NCBI RefSeq assembly: GCF_000716545.1
Contig: NZ_JNWZ01000072.1
Location: forward strand, 1-48,999
DNA length: 48,999 bases
Source: Kitasatospora phosalacinea
Lineage (GTDB): Bacteria; Actinomycetota; Actinomycetes; Streptomycetales; Streptomycetaceae
Direction: 5' to 3'
Made by a program: the position numbers and the translations under genes. Positions 42,247 to 48,999 of the stretch are shown in pieces. Within the stretch, counting starts at the first letter, position 1, and every line of letters begins with the position of its first letter. A model generated the notes under the pieces. The model saw only the letters and a list, made by a program, of their open reading frames with translations, was not told the DNA's origin and made no database searches.

Positions 42247-43476
42247 GTGCGCCGCCACACCATCGCCCCGCGCCCCGACTGGCTGGCCACCGTCGAGTCC
42301 CAGGGCCTCGTGTACGCGATGTGCTCCGACCCGTGCAACCAGGGCGGCCCGCACGCCTACTGGGACGAGAGCGCCTACTACGAGTTCTCGCTGCCCGAGG
42401 TCGAGGCCCTGGAGGAGGTCGTCGAGGAACTCCACGAGCTCTCCCTGGCCGCCGCCGACCACGTGGTGCGCACCGGCCGCTTCGCCGACTTCGGCATCAC
42501 CGACCCGCGCCTGGCCGCCGTCGTCGCCGAGTCCTGGCGCCGCCGCGACGAGCAGCCCAGCGTGTACGGCCGCTTCGACCTCGCCTACGACGGCACCGGC
42601 CCGGCCAAGCTCTTCGAGTACAACGCCGACACCCCCACCTCGCTGATCGAGGCCGCCGGGCCGCAGTGGTTCTGGATGGAGGAGCGCTTCCCCGAGGCCG
42701 ACCAGTGGAACTCGCTGCACGAGCGGCTGGTCGAGTCCTGGGCGAGCCAGAAGCACCTCCTGCCGCCCGGGCCCGTCCACTTCGCCCACTCCCGCGGCGA
42801 CACCGAGGGCGAGGACTGGCTCACCACCCTCTACCTGCAGGAGTGCGCCGAGCAGGCCGGCCTGCGGACCGTGGGCATCGCGATGGAGGACATCGGCTGG
42901 GACGAGCTGTCCGGCCGCTTCGTCGACCTCGAACACCGCTTCATCCGCTCCGCGTTCAAGCTCTACCCCTGGGAGTGGCTGGTGGACGACGAGTTCGCCG
43001 ACCACCTGCTGGACGTCATCGACCTCGGCGGCGGCACCGGCTCCACCCTGTGGATCGAGCCCGCCTGGAAGATGCTGCTCTCCAACAAGGCCCTGCTCGC
43101 CGTCCTGTGGGAGCTCAACCCCGGCCACCCCAACCTGCTGCCCGCCTACCTCGACGGCCCGCGCGAGCTCGCCGATCCGGACGGCCCGGGGTACGCGGCC
43201 AAGCCGCTGCTCGGCCGGGAGGGCGCCGGCATCCGCATCGTCGAGCCCGACGGCAACCAGACCCGGCTGGCCGACTGGGCCGGCGACCCCGACCGCTACG
43301 GCGCCGAGGGCTACTGCTACCAGCAGTACCACCCGCTGCCCGACTTCGACGGCAACCGTCCCGTCCTGGGCACCTGGGTCGTCGACGACGAGTCCGCCGG
43401 CCTGGGCATCCGCGAGACGGACGACAGCCCCATCACCCACCAGGGCGCGCGCTTCCTCCCCCACCTGATCCGCTGA
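42247..43476 (+). CDS. Glutathionylspermidine-synthase-like ATP-grasp protein (YgiC/YjfC type)
   Basis: 409 aa, GTG at 42247, 5 bp after the lipoprotein stop. Matches the synthetase domain family: YWDESAYYEFS, YGRFDLAYDGTGPAKLFEYNADTPTSLIEAA, RFPEADQWNSLHERL, WIEPAWKMLLSNKALLAVLWEL, AKPLLGREGAGI and GTWVVDDESAGLGIRE. The ATP-grasp residues needed for acyl-phosphate formation and amide ligation appear present. The amidase domain of true glutathionylspermidine synthetase is absent, as in E. coli YgiC and YjfC, which are reported not to make that product. Actinomycetes lack much glutathione, so the real ligase substrate is probably different. Confidence 0.88.
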   Translation: MRRHTIAPRPDWLATVESQGLVYAMCSDPCNQGGPHAYWDESAYYEFSLPEVEALEEVVEELHELSLAAADHVVRTGRFADFGITDPRLAAVVAESWRRRDEQPSVYGRFDLAYDGTGPAKLFEYNADTPTSLIEAAGPQWFWMEERFPEADQWNSLHERLVESWASQKHLLPPGPVHFAHSRGDTEGEDWLTTLYLQECAEQAGLRTVGIAMEDIGWDELSGRFVDLEHRFIRSAFKLYPWEWLVDDEFADHLLDVIDLGGGTGSTLWIEPAWKMLLSNKALLAVLWELNPGHPNLLPAYLDGPRELADPDGPGYAAKPLLGREGAGIRIVEPDGNQTRLADWAGDPDRYGAEGYCYQQYHPLPDFDGNRPVLGTWVVDDESAGLGIRETDDSPITHQGARFLPHLIR

Positions 43477-43492
43477 GCCCCGTTCCCCCTCC

Positions 43493-43729
43493 TCAGCCCT
43501 CGCAGGCCGCGGGGCGGCCCCCGTACGACCGCTGTGCGGGGATCCGCACCGCCGGGCCGCCCGCCGCCGGCGCCGGGTACCGGGGGGTGATCCGCGCCAG
43601 CGAGGCCAGCCGGGCGCGGCTGGTCTGCCGCTCCACCGTCCCCCGATAACGGGTCCGGCGGCCGGTGGACACGTCCGGGGCGGTGAAGTGCTCGGCGGCG
43701 TAGCGGCGGAAGAGTTCACGGCGGGTCAT
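43493..43729 (-). CDS. Small basic hypothetical protein (78 aa)
   Basis: ATG at 43729 with a strong aggagg 5 nt upstream. The protein is very Arg-rich, starts MTRRELFRRYAAEHFTAPDV and ends SYGGRPAACEG, with a single Cys near the C-terminus. No signal peptide or membrane segment. I do not recognise the family. It is convergent with the glutathionylspermidine-synthase-like gene (16-bp gap). The strong ribosome site supports translation. Confidence 0.55.
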   Translation of the reverse strand: MTRRELFRRYAAEHFTAPDVSTGRRTRYRGTVERQTSRARLASLARITPRYPAPAAGGPAVRIPAQRSYGGRPAACEG

Positions 43730-43961
43730 CGAAACCTCCTGGGCGGCTGTCATCGGGGACGCTCCAAGCAAAACCCGCCCCCCGGGGCCGAACAATGCGT
43801 ATCTTCTACCCAACCTCCGCCCCGAACCCTGGGTACCCGCGCCCGCGCCGCGTCCGACCACTGACCACCCGTCAGCCGGGGGCGGCCGCCCCGCACCGCC
43901 CGCACCGCCCCGCGCGCCACCCGTGGCCATGGCCCTTCCCGCTCCGGGCGCTTCCTCCCGC

Positions 43962-46862
43962 TCAGCCCCCGCTCTCGGCCAGCGCCTCCGCCACGCCCTT
44001 CCGCCCCACTCCCAGCTTCCGCAGCACGCTGGCCACGTGGTGCTCGACCGTGCGCGGTGACAGGAACAGGGCTTGGGCGATGTCCTGGTTGCTGACGCCC
44101 TGCCCCACCAGTTCCGCGACCTGCCGCTCGCGCGGCGAGAGCGCCTCGCCGTAGCCGCGCCGCCCGGGCGAGGCCGTCCGCCCCAGGCCCGAGTCCCGCC
44201 GGACGTGCTGGCAGCGGGCGGCGTCGGAGGCCGCCCCGAGCGTGTCGTAGGCGGCTTCGGCGGCGGCCAGCCGCTCGGCCGCGGTCTGCGGTTCGCGGTC
44301 GGCGAGCGCCCGCGCCAGCCGTTCCTCCGCCTTCGCGGCCTCGTAGGGGCGGCCGATGCTCCGCCAGGCGTCCCGGGCCCGGCGGTAGGACTCGACCGCC
44401 CCGCCCGGGTCCGTCCCCTCCAGCAGGACGCCCCGCGCCTGGTGCAGCCCCGCGTGCGCGGCGGGTGCGTCCACCCCGTCGAGCGCCTCCGCCGCCTCCT
44501 CGGTGAGGTGCCGGGCCGCACCCTCGTCACCCACGCCCCGGGCGACCTCCACGGCGATCGGCAGCACCTCCCCGCTGCGGGCCCACGCCCCGGCCTGGCG
44601 CAGGACCGCGACGGCGGGCCCCAGCACGACGGCGGCGGCCTCCGCGCCGTGCTCCGCCAACTCCACCCCGCCCAGCCCGGCGGCGGCCCGGATCGCCGCG
44701 GTGACCTGCGACTCCCGTTCCCCGTACCTGGCGGCGGACTCGAACTCGGCCCGGGCGACCGCCAGTCGGCCCCGCGAGGCGGCGATCCGGCCGAACAGCA
44801 TGGCGCGTTCGCCCTTGGCCATCGCCACGTCCGGGTACTCGGCGCAGAGCGCCTCGAACCGCTCCTCCAGCCCCCGCCAGCGCCCGGCCAGGCCGTCGAG
44901 GCGCAGCAGGGCGATCCGGCTGTAGCACTCCAGGTAGGAGACCGCGGCCTGCCGGGCCAGGGCGCGGCTCTCGGCGAGCAGCCGTCCGGCCCGTTGGTCG
45001 TGGCCGGTCTCCAAGGAGATGTCGCCGACGTTGAACAGGGCCCGGGTGGTCTGCCGGACGAGTTCGGGGCTGGAGGCGTCGCGCGGCAGCCGGTCGAGTT
45101 CGGGCCACAGCCCGGGGTCGCCCTGGCGGGCTCGGAAGGTGAGCCGGGTGGCGCGGTAGGCGGCGGCCACCTCTTCGTCGGGCTCGGCCTCCAGCGCGGC
45201 GGCGGCCCTGGCCATCCGCTCCCAGGCCGCGGAGCCCTCGCCGTCGCGTTCGTTCATCGCGAGCGCGACCAGGGCCCGGGCGGCGCGGGCCGGCCGGGCG
45301 GCGATGAGCTCGTCGGCGGCCTGTTCGATCAGCGCGAAGCCGTCGCGGTCGCCGCCCTGGACGGCGATCCGCAGTCCGAGGGTCAGCCGGACCTCGCCGC
45401 GGTCGGCGACCGGCAGCCGGGGGTCGGCGATGATGCCGGCCAGCACGTCGGTGCTGGCGGCGTCGTAGGCGGCGTTCGCGGCGAGGCCGGCCAGCGCCCG
45501 GGCGGCCCGGCCCCGGCGCTCGGGGGTGAGGTCGGCCTCGGCGAGCAGTTCGCGCAGCAGCGAGCCGGCGGCCGCGGTGTCGCCCTGCTGCACGGCCTGC
45601 TCGGCGGCGGCTTCGGCGGCCCGCGACCAGGCGTCCCGGTCGCCGAGGGCGCGGGTGTGCGCGGCGATCCGGACGAGCGGCTGCGGCTCCATGGTGCGCA
45701 GCGCCTCAATGGCCCGGCGGTGGAGCGCGGAGCGGATCGGGCCCGGTATCCGCCGGTACGCCACCTGCCGGGCCGGTTCCCGGCGGAACGCGTACCTGGC
45801 CGGGGCGGGCTCGTCCAGCACGGCCGCGCGCAGGGCCTCCACCAGGCCGGGGGAGACCTGTTCGGCGGGCAGCCCGGAGACCTCGGCGATCAGTTCCTCA
45901 CCGGCCGGCTCGTCCAGCACGGCGGCGGCCTCCGTGACCCGGCGGGCGTGTTCGCCGAGGCCCGCCAGCCGTTCGGTGACCGCCTCGCGCAGGCCGCGGG
46001 CCGGCTCCGCGCCGGTCAGGGCCGCGACGGGGTCGGTCCGCCGACCGGCCTCGGGCAGGGCCGCCAGGTCCTCGAGGATCGTGGCCGGGAGCCCGCCCGA
46101 CCGTTCGTGCAACAGGGCGGCGAGCGCGGCCGCGGTACCGGCCGCACCACCGGGCCCGGGGGCCCCGGCGGGGCCGACCGCGCTGCCGCCGAGCGCGGCG
46201 CGGGCCAGTTCCAGCACCTCCGCCTGCTCCAGGGGGCCGACCCGGAGCGACCCGCCGGAGACTCCCGGCGGGCAGCGGTAGGCCGTTCCCAGCACGGGCG
46301 CGCCGTCCGGCAGTTCCTCCGGCCGGTAGGTCACCACCAGCGAGAGGCCCGGGTGCGGGTCCCTGGCCAGCAGCAGCAAGAGCTCCCGGGTCGCCCGATC
46401 GGCCCACTGCGCGTCCTCGACCAGCAGCACCGCCTCGCCCAGCACGTCGAACAGCGCCTCGAACAGGGCCCGCAGGCCCCGGGTCAGCCGGTGGCCCTCG
46501 TCGCCCGCCGCACCGGGGGCGTCCTCCGGCAGCAGGTCGGCCAGGTCCGGCAGCCTGCTCCGGAGCGCCCCGGTGCTCGGCGGCAGCCGGGCGGCCTCCG
46601 CCAGCGCCGGACGGCTGCGCCGCAGCGCGTCCAGCAGCGGGCCGTAGGGGGTCGGCTCGGCCACCGGGTGGCACCGGCCGGTCAGCACCCGCTCCCCCGG
46701 TATTCCGGACTCGATCAGTGCCCGCCCGACCAGCGCGGACTTCCCGGCCCCGGCCTCGCCCTCCACCAGCACCACGGACGGTGCGGCCCGGAGCGCCCGG
46801 ACCAGCCACGCCACTTCGCGCCGCCGTCCGACGAAACCCGGCACTCCGCCGTCCTGCCTCAT
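43962..46862 (-). CDS. Large ATP-binding LuxR-family (LAL) transcriptional regulator
   Basis: 966 aa, ATG at 46862 (gagg 9 nt upstream). N-terminal AAA/NACHT-like ATPase: FVGRRREVAWLVRAL, Walker A VLVEGEAGAGKSAL, Walker B AVLLVEDAQWAD. A long helical, TPR-like middle region (about 330-880) is Ala/Arg/Leu-rich. The C-terminal LuxR helix-turn-helix is LSPRERQVAELVGQGVSNQD followed by IAQALFLSPRTVEHHVASVL. Size and domain order fit the LAL family, which includes MalT-like and antibiotic-cluster activators. The target genes are not evident; no biosynthetic cluster is adjacent. Confidence 0.9.
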   Translation of the reverse strand: MRQDGGVPGFVGRRREVAWLVRALRAAPSVVLVEGEAGAGKSALVGRALIESGIPGERVLTGRCHPVAEPTPYGPLLDALRRSRPALAEAARLPPSTGALRSRLPDLADLLPEDAPGAAGDEGHRLTRGLRALFEALFDVLGEAVLLVEDAQWADRATRELLLLLARDPHPGLSLVVTYRPEELPDGAPVLGTAYRCPPGVSGGSLRVGPLEQAEVLELARAALGGSAVGPAGAPGPGGAAGTAAALAALLHERSGGLPATILEDLAALPEAGRRTDPVAALTGAEPARGLREAVTERLAGLGEHARRVTEAAAVLDEPAGEELIAEVSGLPAEQVSPGLVEALRAAVLDEPAPARYAFRREPARQVAYRRIPGPIRSALHRRAIEALRTMEPQPLVRIAAHTRALGDRDAWSRAAEAAAEQAVQQGDTAAAGSLLRELLAEADLTPERRGRAARALAGLAANAAYDAASTDVLAGIIADPRLPVADRGEVRLTLGLRIAVQGGDRDGFALIEQAADELIAARPARAARALVALAMNERDGEGSAAWERMARAAAALEAEPDEEVAAAYRATRLTFRARQGDPGLWPELDRLPRDASSPELVRQTTRALFNVGDISLETGHDQRAGRLLAESRALARQAAVSYLECYSRIALLRLDGLAGRWRGLEERFEALCAEYPDVAMAKGERAMLFGRIAASRGRLAVARAEFESAARYGERESQVTAAIRAAAGLGGVELAEHGAEAAAVVLGPAVAVLRQAGAWARSGEVLPIAVEVARGVGDEGAARHLTEEAAEALDGVDAPAAHAGLHQARGVLLEGTDPGGAVESYRRARDAWRSIGRPYEAAKAEERLARALADREPQTAAERLAAAEAAYDTLGAASDAARCQHVRRDSGLGRTASPGRRGYGEALSPRERQVAELVGQGVSNQDIAQALFLSPRTVEHHVASVLRKLGVGRKGVAEALAESGG

Positions 46863-47454
46863 CACCGCACGCCTCGCCCGCACATCCGGTCCGACCGCAC
46901 AGACCGGCGAGAGCGCGTACGTTCCATGGGCCCCATCATGCCGTGCCGCCCTGCCGCCCCGGATAGCCGCGCTCCGCCCCGGCCCGGCCCGCCCCGCTCC
47001 GCCCTCACCCTCCCCCACTCCCGCGATCCGTCCGCTCCGCCGTCTCCCGCGTCTCCCGCGATCCGGGCCGCGCCCGGCCGGCACCCGGTCACCGGGCGTG
47101 TCCGCCATCTCCATCACCGTTACCACCTCGCTGTCCTTCCGATCCGTCCGGCACCTCCCGGCCCATCTCCGCTGACGCGTTCTCGGCCGCCGGCCGCCGG
47201 CCGCCGCCTGCCGGACCCGGACATCGTCCGCTCCGTAACGCCCCTCCCGGCCGACCGGCGGTCGACCCGCTGCCGGGCCCCCCACCTGCGAGGCAGCCTG
47301 TTTCCCGTCCTTCCGCGCCTCTTCCGGAGGCCGTTCGCCCCGGTACCGGGCCCGGGTCCTCGCCGCCGCGCCGTGTTGCGGGCGGGGTGGCTCCCTGGCG
47401 AGCATGAAGAAACTGCGTGCGACCTCACCCCGAGTGACGAGGACAGGTGCTGTC
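46863..47454. other. Gene-free stretch of 592 bp between divergent genes
   Basis: It separates the LAL regulator (minus) from the DUF5709 gene (plus). Open frames continue through it on both strands, but they lack a usable ribosome site, have Arg/Pro/Gly-dominated composition and show no known motif. I see no clear promoter consensus, palindrome or hairpin. Confidence 0.5.
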
Positions 47455-47949
47455 ATGACCGACTGGGACGACCAGGACCCGGAGCCCGCGGAGGATGACG
47501 GCGTCCTCGAACCTGCCGATTCCCTGCTCACCGATCGGCTGGACGACGACCCGCTCGACACCGGGGTCATCCCGCCGGACGGCTACCAGGGCGCCACCGC
47601 GTACGGCACCACCCCCGAAGAAGCCGAGCGCGGCGAGTCCCTGGACCAGCTGCTGGCGGAGGAGGAACCCGACGACAGCCCCGAGGCGGTCGACGACCGC
47701 TGGGCCGACGGACCTTCGCCCCGGGCCGGCCGCCTGGTCGAGGACGGTATCGACACCGAGGGCACCGACGTCGGCCCGGACGCCGGCGCCGCGACCGCGG
47801 AGGAGGCCGCCGTGCACCTGGTGTACCCGGACGAGGACGCCGAGGCCGAGTTCGACGACGCCGAGCCGGACGAGCCGCTGCGCAAGGCGGTCCGGTTCAC
47901 CGTGCTCGACGACCTGGCCGACCGCGTGCCCGACGACGACTACCGCTGA
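47455..47949 (+). CDS. DUF5709 family acidic protein
   Basis: 164 aa, ATG at 47455 with gagga about 10 nt upstream; an in-frame ATG at 47404 has no such site. Strongly acidic. The family pattern is clear: DDGVLEPADSLLTDRLDDDPLDTG, YGTTPEEAERGESLDQLLAEEEP, RAGRLVEDGID, GTDVGPDAGAATAEEAAVHL. Widespread in actinobacteria and often described as stress-related, but the function is unknown. It is convergent with the hydrolase gene. Confidence 0.88.
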   Translation: MTDWDDQDPEPAEDDGVLEPADSLLTDRLDDDPLDTGVIPPDGYQGATAYGTTPEEAERGESLDQLLAEEEPDDSPEAVDDRWADGPSPRAGRLVEDGIDTEGTDVGPDAGAATAEEAAVHLVYPDEDAEAEFDDAEPDEPLRKAVRFTVLDDLADRVPDDDYR

Positions 47950-47980
47950 GCCCCGGCCCGGCACGCCGGGCTCTCCGTTC

Positions 47981-48709
47981 TCAGTCGCGCACCTCCACCT
48001 CCAGGTCGGCCACCAGCAGCCGGGGCCCGCTCTCGTCGGCCTCGACCACCACGGCCCCGTCCGGTGCCCACGCGGCGCTGCCCCCGCAGCCCGTCCACGG
48101 CCCGGCGGGGCCGACGTGGTTGGCGAGCACCACGTACATCCCCGTGGCCTTCGCGATCGCCGGATGGACGGCACCGCGCTCCTCGCGTCCGCCTCCCGTC
48201 CCGTACAGCGAGCTCGCGAGGTGGACCCGGCAGCCCTGGGCGGCGTTCCGCGCGGGCACCTCGGGGAAGTGGTTGTCGAAGCAGGTGCCCAGCGAGTAGC
48301 CGATGCCGTCCGCCCAGAAACGGCCGCCACCGCTGCCCGGTTCGAACACCTCCCGCTCGTTCTCGTACAGGTGCTCCTTCGCGTACACCGCCACCACGGC
48401 GCCGTCCGGCGCGTATACGGTGCTGACGATCTGCGGCCGGCCTCCCGGCCCCGCCGCGGCCCCGTTGACCACCAGGGTGATCCCCGTGGCGCGCAGCGGG
48501 TCGAGGCGCGCGTCCTCCGCTTCGGTCCACAGCGTCCGGTCCGCGCCGATCAGCCCAGGCGCGTACCCGGTGAGCGCCAGCTCCGGACAGACCATCACCG
48601 TGCTGCCGGCCTCCCTCGCCTCCGACGCCAAGTCGGCGATCCGCCGCACGTTGGCCCTCACGTCTCCCTCGACGCACCCGAACTGGGCCGCCGCCACCCG
48701 CACCCGCAC
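47981..48709 (-). CDS. Carbon-nitrogen hydrolase (nitrilase superfamily)
   Basis: 242 aa, GTG at 48709 with gaaggga 8 nt upstream. The Glu-Lys-Cys catalytic triad is visible: Glu43 in MVCPELALTGYAP, Lys111 in VYAKEHLYENERE and Cys143 in YSLGTCFDNHFPE. Shorter than many members but the fold core looks complete. It hydrolyses a C-N bond of an amide, carbamoyl or nitrile substrate; which one cannot be told. Confidence 0.9.
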   Translation of the reverse strand: MRVRVAAAQFGCVEGDVRANVRRIADLASEAREAGSTVMVCPELALTGYAPGLIGADRTLWTEAEDARLDPLRATGITLVVNGAAAGPGGRPQIVSTVYAPDGAVVAVYAKEHLYENEREVFEPGSGGGRFWADGIGYSLGTCFDNHFPEVPARNAAQGCRVHLASSLYGTGGGREERGAVHPAIAKATGMYVVLANHVGPAGPWTGCGGSAAWAPDGAVVVEADESGPRLLVADLEVEVRD

Positions 48710-48903
48710 CCGCCCGCTCCCTTCTCCGCCGCTCCGACCGCCCGAACGCTACCGGCCGCACCTGCGCCACACTGCTCCCCGTCCGGCTTTCGCCCGATAC
48801 CTGTAACGGCCCGGCCCACTGGACTGCGCCACCGGGCGTCACCGTCCTCACCACCGACCCCGGATCGTGACCGCCGCCCTCCAGACCGACCGGCTGCCGG
48901 CCA

Positions 48904-48999
48904 GGGCTGTTGCAAAGTCCCAGTGAGCGCATGAGTCCGCAGGTCATAGCGGGGTGAGAAGCGGGGGTCGACCCGTCACGTACGCATCGAAGCTCCGGT
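48904..48999. mobile_element. Possible end of an insertion sequence (truncated by the window)
   Basis: gggctgttgcaaagt at 48904-48918 resembles the terminal inverted repeats of some IS5-type elements (G-rich start, then TTGCAA). Sequence after it has a different, less GC-extreme texture. No second repeat, target duplication or transposase can be seen because the window ends here. Confidence 0.3.

Noticed and set aside
44073..47498. 1100-codon open frame opposite the LAL regulator
   Set aside because: Shadow of the regulator gene. Low-complexity Gly/Arg/Pro translation with no domain, while the minus strand has Walker and LuxR motifs.
46863..47570. N-terminal extension of the LAL regulator to an upstream ATG
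   Set aside because: The extra residues are low-complexity, overlap the DUF5709 gene and have no counterpart in the family. ATG 46862 directly precedes the conserved FVGRRRE region.

Overview
The window is very GC-rich, with dense genes, GTG/TTG starts, GTGA start/stop overlaps and LacI-type operators in front of secreted glycoside hydrolases. It also carries a tap-tpg pair, which encodes the telomere-capping proteins of linear actinomycete replicons. Together these point to a Streptomyces- or Kitasatospora-like actinomycete with a linear chromosome (or a large linear plasmid). No rRNA, tRNA or CRISPR array was seen.

Positions 1-24,256 form a plant-polysaccharide block. It opens with the 3' end of a probable GH62 arabinofuranosidase and a perfect 26-bp hairpin terminator. 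Next, on the minus strand, is a GH1 beta-glucosidase followed by a complete Opp/Dpp-type ABC importer (two permeases, two ATPases, binding lipoprotein). A LacI regulator sits upstream, and two secreted GH6 cellulases run divergently from it. Four CTGGAAGCGCTTCCAG-type operators tie regulator, GH1/transporter operon and cellulases together, and a CebR-like GGGAGCGCTCCC box lies at the GH1 start. A degraded ROK-type fragment, a fructosamine-kinase-like gene, a second LacI regulator and a 1034-residue modular GH43 follow. The second operator class, TGTTAGCGCTAACA, is built into the GH43 promoter, and a near copy faces the degraded fragment. Then comes a plus-strand pentose operon: CUT1-type binding protein, two permeases, GH51 and GH43, with no ATPase, so it presumably uses a shared MsiK-type ATPase.

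Positions 24,257-30,358 hold a 2-hydroxyacid dehydrogenase, the tap-tpg operon with a phased 14-bp tandem repeat between the two genes, a hypothetical gene, a secreted I36-type inhibitor and a tautomerase-family protein.

Positions 30,358-38,531 hold a membrane protein with an SCO2583/2584-like N-terminus, an ABC-ATPase remnant, an MpaB-type oxygenase domain fused to four EF-hands, a DUF4253 protein, a GNAT acetyltransferase, a disrupted NlpC/P60 endopeptidase, and a divergent EamA exporter/LysR regulator pair.

Positions 38,532-48,999 hold metY-metX (metX apparently starting at CTG), a DUF350 / small lipoprotein / glutathionylspermidine-synthase-like module, a small basic ORF, a large LuxR-family (LAL) regulator, a DUF5709 protein, a carbon-nitrogen hydrolase, and a possible insertion-sequence end at the right edge.
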